The translations under genes and the position numbers were made by a program. The notes under the pieces are model-generated. The model was not told where the DNA came from and did no database searches. It worked only from the letters and a program-made list of their open reading frames with translations. Below, one piece after another: positions 1-7,260 of a stretch of DNA of 28,877 nucleotides (positions within the stretch are counted from its first letter, which is position 1; every line of letters begins with the position of its first letter). The stretch comes from JBFISM01 sp041608535 (lineage in GTDB: Bacteria > Actinomycetota > Acidimicrobiia > Spongiisociales > UBA5794), in the NCBI GenBank assembly GCA_041608535.1, contig JBFISM010000031.1, forward strand, positions 1 to 28,877, in the 5' to 3' direction.

Positions 1-51
1 GCAGGGTTCGTAGCATGCTCCCCGCCGTGGTCGACGAGGTTGGGAGCAGGG

Positions 52-555
52 ATGCGGATCAGATCGGTGGCGCTCGGCGTGGGGCTCGTCCTGGCAGTTG
101 CGGCCGCGGGTTGCGAGGACGACGCTGCGTCGGTTCCGACGACCGACCAGGCGAGACCAAGCACCTCACGTCTCGCCGCTCCCGGTGCGGAGACCACGAC
201 GACCGTGGTCTCCACGTCCGCACCCGGCGCCTCCGCGACAACAGTGCCCCCCACCAGCGGCGGTACCACGACATCGACGGCGTCGAACGATGCGGCGACC
301 GTCATCGAAGTGAGCATCGACGCCGACGGAGCTACCACCGGCGACACCCGGTCTGCCGTGCGGCTCGGCGACGTGGTCACGGTCCGGGTCACCGCAGCCT
401 TCACCGACGAGTTGCATCTCCATGGTTACGATCTCTTCGCCGAAGTGTCGGCGGATGTGGTGGCCGAGATCACGTTCATCGCCGACGTGCCCGGGATCTT
501 CGAAGCCGAGCTGGAGGATGCCGGCATCGAAGTACTCCGCCTCGAGGTGAGCTGA
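52..555 (+). CDS. Cupredoxin-like lipoprotein
   Basis: Predicted secreted lipoprotein of 167 residues. The first 21 residues form a lipoprotein signal peptide with a lipobox ending AAAGC (Cys21). A Thr/Ser/Pro-rich spacer follows to about residue 82, then a beta-rich domain from about 84 to 167. That domain carries the motif LHLHGYD (His122, His124) and ends in a PGIFEAELEDAG segment, the pattern of cupredoxin-fold proteins. The Cys that normally ligates copper near the C-terminus is absent, so copper binding is uncertain. I chose the ATG at 52 because GGAG lies five bases upstream; an in-frame TTG at 40 is less likely. The stop is one base from the convergent phosphotransferase gene. Proximity to heme A/O synthesis genes makes a respiratory or copper-related role plausible, but that is inference. 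Confidence 0.72.
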   Translation: MRIRSVALGVGLVLAVAAAGCEDDAASVPTTDQARPSTSRLAAPGAETTTTVVSTSAPGASATTVPPTSGGTTTSTASNDAATVIEVSIDADGATTGDTRSAVRLGDVVTVRVTAAFTDELHLHGYDLFAEVSADVVAEITFIADVPGIFEAELEDAGIEVLRLEVS

Positions 556-556
556 A

Positions 557-1603
557 TCAGCTGCGCAGCGTCACCACCGCCGCCTCGGCGAGAATCGGCG
601 CCAGCGGCTCGAAGCGGGCAAAGCGCACGTCGCTCGTTTGCCCGGCCACATACCTGGCATAGATCTGCTCGATGATCACGGCGATGCGATAGAGCGCCAA
701 GCCCTCGTAGTACCGAACCGCGGACACATCGTGACCGGTGCGGGAGCCGTACCGTGCTACGACTCGGCCCTTGGACATGACCGGTGCGATGGCCACCGCT
801 CGCTCCCCGAAGATCGGATAGGTCGGTGAGTCGGGATCCGCCCAGTAGGCCAGCAGCGTTCCGAGATCCACGAGAGGATCGCCGCGAGTCGCCATGTCCC
901 AATCGAACACCGCCACCATTTCCCCGGCGTCGGAGACCATGGCGTTGTCGAGCTTGAAGTCGTTGTGCAAGATGGCAACGGTCTGTGGGGCTGGAATCTG
1001 GTCCTGCAGTATTTGCCTGGCTGTGTCCATCGCTGCGACATCGCGAGTCTTGGCGGCCTCCCATCGCTGCGCCCAACCGTCGATCTGCCGTTGCACGAAC
1101 CCCTCGGGTCGTCCCAGGTCGTCGAGCCCCACTTCGGCCGGATCCACCAGGTGCAGATCGGCCAGGGCATCGACGAGTCCAGCTGCGACCGCGCTCCGCA
1201 GCTCCTCGCTCCGATCGTACGGGGGCGGCCACTCGGCGCGAATCACGTGCCCGACCCGTCGCTCCATCACGAAGAAGGGTTTGCCGAGAATCTCGGGATC
1301 GGCGCAATACAGATGAGCGCGGGGCGCCAGCGGGTAGGCGCGCCACAGCCTCGACAGCACCCGGTACTCCCGTTCCATGTCGTGCCCACCCCTGGCGACC
1401 GGTCCCAGCGGCGCACGGCGCAGCACGAGCTCCACGTCCCCGGCCACCGCACGGTAGGTGAGGTTGGCGGCGCCACCGGGAAACTGGTCGAAGCTGATCG
1501 GTGCGTCACCTACGAGGGCCGGGAGATGGGTGCGCAGGTACTGGGCGACCACAGGCTCGTCGAATCGTTCCTCGGGACGGATGGGAGCCGTGTCGCCAGC
1601 CAC
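557..1603 (-). CDS. Phosphotransferase family protein (APH / ACAD10-11 type)
   Basis: A 348-residue kinase-fold protein of the aminoglycoside phosphotransferase family, closest in style to the stand-alone domain related to human ACAD10/ACAD11. Visible motifs are a nucleotide-binding loop FPGGAANLTY (41-50), the catalytic loop HNDFKLDN (213-220, with Asp215 as expected base and Asn220) and the metal-binding FDWD (233-236). These support ATP-dependent phosphorylation of a small hydroxylated substrate or hydroxyacyl-CoA; the substrate cannot be read from sequence. The start is GTG at 1603, nine bases after the stop of the small membrane protein upstream, with a GGG-rich stretch in the gap. It is the last gene of the ctaA-ctaB run, and a role in heme metabolism is not implied. 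Confidence 0.85.
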   Translation of the reverse strand: MAGDTAPIRPEERFDEPVVAQYLRTHLPALVGDAPISFDQFPGGAANLTYRAVAGDVELVLRRAPLGPVARGGHDMEREYRVLSRLWRAYPLAPRAHLYCADPEILGKPFFVMERRVGHVIRAEWPPPYDRSEELRSAVAAGLVDALADLHLVDPAEVGLDDLGRPEGFVQRQIDGWAQRWEAAKTRDVAAMDTARQILQDQIPAPQTVAILHNDFKLDNAMVSDAGEMVAVFDWDMATRGDPLVDLGTLLAYWADPDSPTYPIFGERAVAIAPVMSKGRVVARYGSRTGHDVSAVRYYEGLALYRIAVIIEQIYARYVAGQTSDVRFARFEPLAPILAEAAVVTLRS

Positions 1604-1612
1604 GATCCGACC

Positions 1613-1783
1613 CTACCGCTGCGCTACCCACACCCACCACAGCAGCACGAGCAGGCCGACCAGCGGAACCACAGCTTCCACCCGGCTGCGAGCACCGCCA
1701 TCGGTGCGAGCCAGGTCGGTGCGCACAACGGCGAGAGCCGCGACAAGGGCAACCGCCACGACGACGCCGAGCAGAAGCCTCAC
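1613..1783 (-). CDS. Small two-helix membrane protein downstream of ctaB
   Basis: A 56-residue open frame read directly from the minus strand: GTG at 1783, TAG at 1613. The N-terminus MRLLLGVVVAVALVAALAVV is a strong membrane helix. A short polar loop with RTDLARTDGG follows, then a second helix rich in Val, Leu and Trp (about 38-53) and the end VAQR. It starts 12 bases after the ctaB stop and ends nine bases before the phosphotransferase start, which fits a translated operon member. The third codon positions are almost all G or C, as in the neighbours. I do not recognise the family. By position it might assist cytochrome oxidase assembly or heme handling, but that is only inferred from context. 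Confidence 0.6.
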   Translation of the reverse strand: MRLLLGVVVAVALVAALAVVRTDLARTDGGARSRVEAVVPLVGLLVLLWWVWVAQR

Positions 1784-1795
1784 GTCACCGGTCGG

Positions 1796-2680
1796 TCAGA
1801 CCACGAGCGGATCGAGCAACATCGCCAGGAAGATCCCGGCCAGGTAGAGGTTCGTCCAACCGAAGAAGCGCATCGGCCGTGAAGCCGAGCCCCGCAGCTG
1901 CCAAGCCGCGCCCACGATGAAGGCACCGAGAGCGGAAGCCGCCACCGTGTACAGCCAACCGACGGCACCTGTGAACGGCAACAACAGCGAGACCGCGGCG
2001 ACCACCACCGAGTAGCGAACGATGTGATCGAGGGTCTTTTCGGTACCGACCACGACCGGGAGCATCGGCACACCCGCCGAGCTGTAGTCGTCGCGGTATT
2101 TGATCGACAGCGCCCAGAAATGGGGAGGGGTCCAGAAGAACACGATGGCGAACATGATCCACGCCGGCAGGGCCAGCGATCCGGTGACCGCAGCCCAGCC
2201 AACCAGAGGTGGAACTGCACCGGCGGCGCCACCGATGACGATGTTGTGTACGGAGCTCCGCTTCAGATACACGCTGTAGACGAACACGTAGAAGAGGAGA
2301 CCCGCGGTGGACAGGACCGCCGCCAGTAGGTTCGCGGTGAGCGCCAGCCACACGAACCCGGCAATTCCAAGAGCGACACCGAAAGCCATCGCACGGGGCG
2401 GGGTCACCCGGCCCGTGGGTACCGGCCGGTTCCTCGTCCGTTCCATCAACGCATCGATGTCACGATCGATCACCTGATTGATCGTGTTGGCGCCCGCCGC
2501 CGACAGGGTGCCCCCGATCACGGTGGCCGCGATCAACCACAGCCCCGGCCACCCCGCAGCTGCAACAACCATCGCCGGCACCGTGGTGATGAGCAGCAGC
2601 TCGATGATGCGGGGTTTGGTGAGCTCGAAGTAGGCCAGCGGGCCGGTGCGGCGCCCTGGTGACGTGTCGGTGCGACTCAC
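1796..2680 (-). CDS. ctaB: Protoheme IX farnesyltransferase (heme O synthase)
   Basis: Integral membrane UbiA-family prenyltransferase of 294 residues. It transfers a farnesyl group from farnesyl diphosphate to the heme vinyl group, giving heme O, the precursor of heme A for aa3-type oxidases. The allylic diphosphate/Mg2+ motif N-x3-D-x3-D is seen as NQVIDRDID (Asn68, Asp72, Asp76), followed by RTRNRPVPTGR. The conserved NIVIGGAAGAVPPLVGW segment and the second acidic motif YRDDYSSAGVPM are also present, within about nine hydrophobic segments. The start is GTG at 2680, overlapping the ctaA stop by four bases (GTGA). A longer frame to 2755 would run into ctaA and its extra residues look non-native. 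Confidence 0.95.
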   Translation of the reverse strand: MSRTDTSPGRRTGPLAYFELTKPRIIELLLITTVPAMVVAAAGWPGLWLIAATVIGGTLSAAGANTINQVIDRDIDALMERTRNRPVPTGRVTPPRAMAFGVALGIAGFVWLALTANLLAAVLSTAGLLFYVFVYSVYLKRSSVHNIVIGGAAGAVPPLVGWAAVTGSLALPAWIMFAIVFFWTPPHFWALSIKYRDDYSSAGVPMLPVVVGTEKTLDHIVRYSVVVAAVSLLLPFTGAVGWLYTVAASALGAFIVGAAWQLRGSASRPMRFFGWTNLYLAGIFLAMLLDPLVV

Positions 2681-3735
2681 GGTGCGGCGACCGGGTGGGT
2701 GGTGTCGTGCACGGGTGCCGCCGCATGTGCACCGAGCATGACCCAGGCGATCCACAACACGTCGGCGAGCAGGAGGTGGAGCACCTGGGTCTCCAGGGGA
2801 GTGAGCAGCGCCACGTTGAGGAGGCCCACGGCGAACTGAACACCGATGACGGACATCACGGCAAAACGCAAACGCTGCAGTCGTGCGGTGCGAAACGACG
2901 GGGATCGGGTCAGCATGAACACCACCCCGGCTCCGAGGACGGCAATGAACGGATGGACGATGCGAATCTGCAACAACAGCGGGGCGCCGACGCCGAACTC
3001 ATCTCGGAAGCCCTGCAACAGAGAATCGGCCGGGTAGAGGGTATCGGCGAGAGCGTTGAGCGCTCCGCTTGCGCCGATGACGAGCAGGATCGCCGCTCCG
3101 ATGAGCACCGCCCGGTCGATCACGAACCGGCTACCGCCCTCCCGGGCTGGGACGGAGGCGAAATGCACGACGAGAGTCAGCGCCCCGAGCAGCAGGAACG
3201 TGTTGACCAGGTGCATCGAAACCGCGATTGCCCGACCCAACGAAGCGTCGTCCTCGACCCAACCGAAGACAACGAGGGCCGCTCCGATGAATACCTCACC
3301 GAAGAAGAACGCCACCGCCCATCCGAAACTCCGCTCGAGGGGAGTCTTCATCCGGTAACGCAGCGCCACGATTGCGATGGCGACCGCGGTGCCGATTCGT
3401 CCCAATGCCCACCTCTGGTCCTGCCGCCGCCGGCGATGCCGCACGATCGCGACGCCGAGGGCGAGCATTGCCAGCCCGAGCGAGGCCGACATGAGGCGGT
3501 GGGTGAACTCGATGACGGTCGCCCCCTCAGCGGACAGAGGGATGAGCCTCCCATCGCACCGTGGCCATGACTCACCGCAGCCCGCACCTGAGTCGGTGGC
3601 TCGCACCACCGCACCGCCGAGGATGACTGCGACTGTGAAGACCAACGTGGCTCGAGACAGCCACCGGACCGAACGATCGGGCGTGCCCGGTCCGTCGTTG
3701 CCCACGGCGGCGGGAGAGCGGCGCAACGAGTCCAT
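2677..3735 (-). CDS. ctaA: Heme A synthase (COX15/CtaA family)
   Basis: A 352-residue polytopic membrane protein that oxidises the C8 methyl of heme O to a formyl group, giving heme A. The family hallmarks are present: GGAVVRATDSGAGCG followed by WPRC, with the extracellular cysteine pair Cys53/Cys60. The four candidate heme-ligand histidines are His79 (EFTHR), His175 (MHLVN), His261 (VHPFI) and His320 (LHLLLAD). Eight hydrophobic segments fit the two four-helix bundles of the family. The start is ATG at 3735. The stop overlaps the ctaB start, so the two enzymes are translationally coupled and act in sequence (CtaB then CtaA). The window holds no oxidase structural genes (ctaC-F). Confidence 0.94.
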   Translation of the reverse strand: MDSLRRSPAAVGNDGPGTPDRSVRWLSRATLVFTVAVILGGAVVRATDSGAGCGESWPRCDGRLIPLSAEGATVIEFTHRLMSASLGLAMLALGVAIVRHRRRRQDQRWALGRIGTAVAIAIVALRYRMKTPLERSFGWAVAFFFGEVFIGAALVVFGWVEDDASLGRAIAVSMHLVNTFLLLGALTLVVHFASVPAREGGSRFVIDRAVLIGAAILLVIGASGALNALADTLYPADSLLQGFRDEFGVGAPLLLQIRIVHPFIAVLGAGVVFMLTRSPSFRTARLQRLRFAVMSVIGVQFAVGLLNVALLTPLETQVLHLLLADVLWIAWVMLGAHAAAPVHDTTHPVAAP

Positions 3736-3751
3736 CCGGCCAGGGTACTGC

Positions 3752-3952
3752 TCAGCAAGACGATGCCGGCCAAGTGCCGCAGCAGCCGGCGAGGCTGATG
3801 GGCAACGCCGGAGCGATCAACCCGACGATCGCGTCCACCGCCTCTCCGGCTCCGGGGTCATCGTTCTCCCACCACGCCGTCTGGATGTACGCAGTGCGAC
3901 TCGAGGCCACGTCGCACTGCACGCCAGGCAGAGGTTGGATCGGAGACACATC
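3752..3952 (-). CDS. Possible short hypothetical protein upstream of ctaA
   Basis: Minus-strand frame starting at a GTG near 3950 (VSPIQPLPGVQCDV) and ending TGA at 3752, 16 bases before the ctaA ATG. It encodes about 66 residues with AWWENDDPGAGEAVDAIVG followed by a hydrophobic, cysteine-containing tail (IAPALPISLAGCCGTW). In its favour are the spacing to ctaA and a G/C-rich third codon position. Against it are the lack of a ribosome site, a competing plus-strand frame over the same bases and no recognised family. It could equally be the decayed end of a lost gene. The start is uncertain by a few codons, because the frame continues upstream. Confidence 0.25.
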   Translation of the reverse strand, partial: DVSPIQPLPGVQCDVASSRTAYIQTAWWENDDPGAGEAVDAIVGLIAPALPISLAGCCGTWPASSC

Positions 3953-4003
3953 TGGGTGTCCCGGCCGGGCTGACGCTACGTTGTATGACGATATCTCACA
4001 GAG

Positions 4004-4040
4004 TTGACACCTTGACACAGGTAGTTGTGAAGGATATGGT
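4004..4040 (+). promoter_or_regulatory. Strong promoter of the LysM gene, probably giving a leaderless mRNA
   Basis: TTGACA (4012-4017), a 17-base spacer and TATGGT (4035-4040). Six bases separate the -10 box from the ATG at 4047, so transcription should begin at or next to the start codon. No Shine-Dalgarno sequence precedes the ATG. The -35 box is part of a tandem 8-base repeat, TTGACACC then TTGACACA (4004-4019), which may be a regulator site or a duplicated -35. Confidence 0.7.
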
Positions 4041-4046
4041 TCAGCT

Positions 4047-4967
4047 ATGACAGCGGACTTGGCGACAGCACAGCGTCGCGCTGCGACCCTGGCGTGGCTG
4101 GGGATCTTCGGCGGCGCTCTCGCCGCGATCCTCGCCCTCCACGCCATCGGTGGCCATCCCCGGTACTCCGTGGCCTGGTCCGACCTGTGGCGCTGGCTCG
4201 ACGGACCACCGGATCGCGTGCTCCTCGCTCTCGGGCGGATCGTGGCGCTGCTCCTCGCGTATTACATCGCCGGCTCCATACTGCTGTACACCGCGGCTCG
4301 GCTGACGAGGATCCCGACACTCATCCGCTCGGTGGGATGGGCGACGCACCCGGCGCTGCGGCGCATCGCCGAGCGAGCCGTTGCGGTCTCGCTCACCGTG
4401 TCCACGGTCGCAGGGACCGGCGTCGCACCTGCGCTGGCCCAGAGCGAGGGGGGCGTCGTACCGACGCCAGTCGTCCAGTACACCGACGAAGGCGACTCGA
4501 TCGCGGTTCCGCCGCCCTTCCTCGTCGCCGACCCCGGATATGCCGATGAGTCGGGGCAGCCGGTGCCAACCCCCACCTCACCGGACGGCGAGGACGACGC
4601 CCGTGTCGTGGTTCCCCCACCGTTGTTGCCCGCAGCGGGGAGCGATGACCCGGCTGCGGTGGCAGTGCCTTCACGCCGGCTTCATCCCAGTAGTGCAGAC
4701 CGCATCGAGGCGACTGCAGCAACGACCGGCACCAAGTCGACCGCCATTGCCTACGACTACGTCGTAGCGAAAGCTGACAACATGTGGGTAATCGCCGAGC
4801 GCCATCTCGCCGACGTCATGGGACGGCAGCCGACCGATGCGGAGACGGCGACGTATTGGTCGCACATGATCGAGGTGAACCGGCCCCTCATTCGCTCCGG
4901 CGACCCCGATCTGATCTTCCCCGGCGAGATCATCGTGTGCCCGGCGGTGAACGAATCCGGTCTCTGA
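4047..4967 (+). CDS. LysM-domain membrane protein
   Basis: A 306-residue protein with two N-terminal hydrophobic segments (about 14-34 and 60-84), a third signal-like segment (about 112-130, ending APALAQS) and a long Pro/acidic linker (130-230). A C-terminal LysM-type domain follows (about 232-300: YDYVVAKADNMWVIAERHL, later EVNRPLI, PDLIFPGEII). LysM domains bind N-acetylglucosamine polymers, so the C-terminus probably contacts peptidoglycan. Proteins of this shape occur beside pilus and secretion loci in actinobacteria. Here the gene is convergent with the Tad operon end (29 bases between stops). The ATG at 4047 is supported by the promoter geometry. Exact function is not known. Confidence 0.75.
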   Translation: MTADLATAQRRAATLAWLGIFGGALAAILALHAIGGHPRYSVAWSDLWRWLDGPPDRVLLALGRIVALLLAYYIAGSILLYTAARLTRIPTLIRSVGWATHPALRRIAERAVAVSLTVSTVAGTGVAPALAQSEGGVVPTPVVQYTDEGDSIAVPPPFLVADPGYADESGQPVPTPTSPDGEDDARVVVPPPLLPAAGSDDPAAVAVPSRRLHPSSADRIEATAATTGTKSTAIAYDYVVAKADNMWVIAERHLADVMGRQPTDAETATYWSHMIEVNRPLIRSGDPDLIFPGEIIVCPAVNESGL

Positions 4968-4996
4968 CAGAGGAGCCCTACCCCGCAGGGACGGGT

Positions 4997-5620
4997 TCAC
5001 TCGGGCGAGGCCGTCGCCTTGAACAATCGCCAGCGGCTCTCCTCCTCGACCCAGTGCATCTCGATGTCCCAGGCGACCTCGCGGTCGACCTCCCCTGCCC
5101 TGGCGATCACCACGGTGGTACGCACCGTGGCGACCTCGTTTCCCTCGGTGACGATGACCTGGGGAAACGCCAGTAGGAACTGAAACGGCGGCGGACCGGG
5201 TGCGGCATCCGCCTGTTCGGCAGCCTCGCCGGCGAGCTGGTCGTACTGCGGACCATCGAGCACGAACGTGTCCTCGATCGAAGCCAAGTCGTACGTGGCG
5301 GCGAACTCGCCCCATGCGGTGAGCGCCGCCTGAGTGTCGGCGAACACGTCGCCCGGCAAGGTGATCGCCGCGGAGTCCGTCGAAGCAGGCTCTGCGGTCG
5401 TCGCCACGACGGTCGTCCCTCCGGGTTCCGTCACCGGCTCCGAGCTGAGGGCCGGGGCCGCCGTGGGGGATGGATCTGAGGTCGCTGTGGGCTCGGCGGC
5501 GCTCTCGACCAGGCTGGGATTCCGGCTCACGGCACACACGCCGACTGCGAGCATCCCGAGGATGCCGAAGGCGACGGCGACCCGCCACGGGGGCGGGCCT
5601 TCGGTCTGTCGCGGCGTCAC
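4997..5620 (-). CDS. Membrane-anchored accessory protein at the end of the Tad operon
   Basis: A 207-residue protein with one N-terminal membrane segment (about 12-30, VAVAFGILGMLAVGVCAV) and a Ser/Thr/Pro/Ala-rich spacer to about residue 85. A C-terminal globular domain (about 88-207) follows, with alternating strands (QVIVTEGNEVATVRTTVVI, then WDIEMHWVEEESRWRLFKA). The domain has the look of an NTF2-like/SnoaL-like cone fold, as in many actinobacterial accessory membrane proteins, but this is shape recognition only. GTG start at 5620, 18 bases after the stop of the TadG-like gene. It is probably co-transcribed and acts outside the membrane near the pilus machinery. No family name is claimed. 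Confidence 0.65.
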   Translation of the reverse strand: MTPRQTEGPPPWRVAVAFGILGMLAVGVCAVSRNPSLVESAAEPTATSDPSPTAAPALSSEPVTEPGGTTVVATTAEPASTDSAAITLPGDVFADTQAALTAWGEFAATYDLASIEDTFVLDGPQYDQLAGEAAEQADAAPGPPPFQFLLAFPQVIVTEGNEVATVRTTVVIARAGEVDREVAWDIEMHWVEEESRWRLFKATASPE

Positions 5621-5638
5621 GATGCGGCGCCGACCCGG

Positions 5639-6082
5639 TCAGGGACCGATCCGCTCGCCGGGTTGAGCGAACGCAGTGATCGAAAAGTTCAAGTTGTCGT
5701 CGTCGACGAATGGACCGAGCACCGCGAACTCGAAATCTTTCGTGAGCGTCACCGAGAGCATGTCATTCGGTGGTGCACCCACGATCGTGATCCAAGCGGT
5801 GAACGGATCGTCGATGTTGCTTGCGTTGGCAGCGAGGTACTGATCGGCTCGCATCGGAGCCTCGGTGACGTCGAGGATGACATCACCGGTGTTGCGGAAC
5901 ACGTCCTGGTCGATGGCGGTCGCACCGGCGATGGCCGCCGAATCGGCCAGCCCGCCGAGCTCCTGGCGCTCGGTGAACACCCGCCAAACGTCGACCACGA
6001 GGGCCCCGAGAACCAACAAAGCCACGGCCAGCCCGGCGCCCCACAACGTCACCCAACCTCGCTCGTCGCCACGCAAGGTCAC
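5639..6082 (-). CDS. TadG-like pilus assembly protein
   Basis: A 147-residue protein with a short basic N-terminus containing DERG (Glu7-Arg8-Gly9), a single hydrophobic helix (about 12-32) and a DVWRVFTERQELGGLADSAA segment. That segment is typical of the TadG/Flp-pilus N-terminal region, in which a pseudopilin-like helix is followed by an ALA-D-AAA-rich stretch. It then has an exported beta-rich domain. It probably forms part of the pilus base or a minor pseudopilin. GTG start at 6082 overlaps the upstream stop by four bases (GTGA), so it is coupled to the TadE-like gene. It is much shorter than Gram-negative TadG and has no von Willebrand domain. Confidence 0.75.
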   Translation of the reverse strand: MTLRGDERGWVTLWGAGLAVALLVLGALVVDVWRVFTERQELGGLADSAAIAGATAIDQDVFRNTGDVILDVTEAPMRADQYLAANASNIDDPFTAWITIVGAPPNDMLSVTLTKDFEFAVLGPFVDDDNLNFSITAFAQPGERIGP

Positions 6083-6531
6083 GGCGGGAGCTCCCGGAAA
6101 TCATCGATCCGTTCGACATGGGTGGCCGACACGGTGGACCCTCCGCCGGCGTAACCGATCATCGGCACGACGATCGTCGGAAAGTCCATGGTTGCGGTCA
6201 CCGAGATCTCTTCGCCGCGAGCGAATGTGCCGGTCGGTGCGGACAGGCTGATAGCGCCCGCGTCCCACCCGTGGTTGACGGCGATCTGTGTGGCAATTGC
6301 ATTTGCCCGGGCGGTTCCGGTCGCCATGTCCGGAGCCAGCACGATTTCTCGCACTGCTTCTTGGGCAGCGAGCTCAGCCGTCGAGCGGGCGTCGATCCAC
6401 CGCGGCACCTGCGCCATGGCCGTGGCCACCGGCAGGATGATGAAGGCGAGCACCAACATCATCTCGAGACCCTCGATGGCACCACGCTCGTGCTGGTGGG
6501 CGGCTGCCGCACAGGGCCGGAAGTGGGTCAC
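6079..6531 (-). CDS. TadE-like pseudopilin
   Basis: A 150-residue protein. After HQHERG (Glu15-Arg16-Gly17) comes AIEGLEMMLVLAFIILPVA, a TadE-type helix with a Glu five residues after the Gly, as in type IV-like pseudopilins. A helical stretch with ARSTAELAAQEAVREI and an exported beta-rich domain follow. TadE-family proteins are minor pseudopilins of Flp pili. I chose the GTG at 6531, which overlaps the upstream stop (GTGA at 6528-6531). A longer frame to 6876 lies over the neighbouring gene and its extra residues are low-quality Arg/Cys-rich sequence. Confidence 0.78.
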   Translation of the reverse strand: MTHFRPCAAAAHQHERGAIEGLEMMLVLAFIILPVATAMAQVPRWIDARSTAELAAQEAVREIVLAPDMATGTARANAIATQIAVNHGWDAGAISLSAPTGTFARGEEISVTATMDFPTIVVPMIGYAGGGSTVSATHVERIDDFRELPP

Positions 6532-6935
6532 GGGGTCGCCACCGCGGGAATCTCCTGGACACCGCGCGCTTCGAGATCGATCGTCCACGACAAGCCGTCG
6601 GCGAGCGGGCTGGAAAAGGTCGCAGACACGCTGGCGACGAGCACGCCGGCGGTGACCACGCAGCGGGGCGTCCCAATACCATCTCCCAGCGGTCCCGGAA
6701 CGAGGTCGTCGAGGGTTTGTTGCGCACGCACTTCGCACACCGCGGGGCCGGCGTCCACCCGTGATCCCGCACGCACGCCTTCGTCGAGCGCAGCTCGTAC
6801 CGCCGATTGCCCGTAGAGGAACAGCAACACGTTCGTCATCGCCACCGCAGCGAGCAAGGTCATGGCGATCGCCCACGCCGTTGCGATGCCGATGTCGCCT
6901 CGCTCCGAATGAGCAGGCGCTGCGACCTCGATCAC
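6528..6935 (-). CDS. TadE/TadF-like pseudopilin
   Basis: A 135-residue protein of the same layout as its two downstream neighbours: short N-terminus with HSERGD (Glu11-Arg12-Gly13), a membrane helix (about 18-40, ATAWAIAMTLLAAVAMTNVL), a basic Ala-rich stretch (SAVRAALDEGVRAGSRV) and an exported domain with a cysteine pair (CEVRAQ, PRCVV) that could form a disulfide. GTG start at 6935, 22 bases downstream of the small pilin stop. The role is inferred as a minor pilin or pilus-base protein of the Tad system. Confidence 0.72.
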   Translation of the reverse strand: MIEVAAPAHSERGDIGIATAWAIAMTLLAAVAMTNVLLFLYGQSAVRAALDEGVRAGSRVDAGPAVCEVRAQQTLDDLVPGPLGDGIGTPRCVVTAGVLVASVSATFSSPLADGLSWTIDLEARGVQEIPAVATP

Positions 6936-6957
6936 GTCAAATGGCGAAGTTCCGGCC

Positions 6958-7143
6958 TCAGGAGATCCCCAGGATGCGCGTTTTGATGTCTTCGAGCACC
7001 TCGGTCACGATGTCGTCGAACACGAGGCCGACCGCAGTGAGGGCCACGACCACGAGCACCGCCCACGCCAGGATCGATGCGGTGTTGACTTCCCCCCGCT
7101 CATCGAGTGCGGCGGCCACCAAGAGATGGTTGACCGGGTTCAT
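6958..7143 (-). CDS. Flp-like small pilin candidate
   Basis: A 61-residue protein starting at ATG 7143, directly preceded by a very good ribosome site (GGGGAGGAAGG). The sequence is MNPVNHLLVAAALDERG, then EVNTASILAWAVLVVVALTAVG as a single helix, then a charged end (DDIVTEVLEDIKTRILGIS). The Gly17-Glu18 junction in front of the helix resembles a prepilin-peptidase cleavage site, and the mature size of about 44 residues fits Flp-type pilins. Position between TadC and the TadE-like genes supports the call. It lacks the canonical Glu-Tyr pair at positions 5-6 of mature Flp, so it might be a structural homologue rather than a true Flp. A longer in-frame start at 7212 is rejected because the ribosome site points to 7143. 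Confidence 0.68.
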   Translation of the reverse strand: MNPVNHLLVAAALDERGEVNTASILAWAVLVVVALTAVGLVFDDIVTEVLEDIKTRILGIS

Positions 7144-7221
7144 GCTTCCTTCCTCCCCTTGTCGTGGGCAACGGTCCAACCCCGCAGGGCGACCGGGACG
7201 CAACCCATCCACGCGGAACAG

Positions 7222-7249
7222 ATTGTGGCAGACGCTCGGAATGATGCAA
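7222..7249 (-). promoter_or_regulatory. Possible separate promoter for the small pilin
   Basis: The 117-base gap between tadC and the pilin is the largest inside the operon. On the minus strand it holds TTGCAT (7249-7244), 16 bases, and CACAAT (7227-7222), about 75 bases before the pilin ribosome site. Pilins are often expressed above their machinery, so an internal promoter would make sense, but the match is modest. Confidence 0.3.
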
Positions 7250-7260
7250 TAGACATATCG

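Larger units (their letters stand above)
3736..4046. other. Intergenic region between ctaA and the LysM gene
   Basis: About 310 bases between divergent genes. The right end (4004-4046) holds the LysM promoter described separately. The left part holds a minus-strand open frame that may encode a short protein just before ctaA, and an overlapping plus-strand frame (3774-4007) without a recognisable product. No clear sigma-70-like promoter for ctaA was found in the stretch immediately upstream of its ATG. Confidence 0.4.

Noticed and set aside
894..1882. Several long plus-strand open frames opposite the phosphotransferase and ctaB genes
   Set aside because: They are antisense shadows of well-supported genes, rich in Arg, Pro and His with no domain pattern; GC-rich DNA leaves such frames open.
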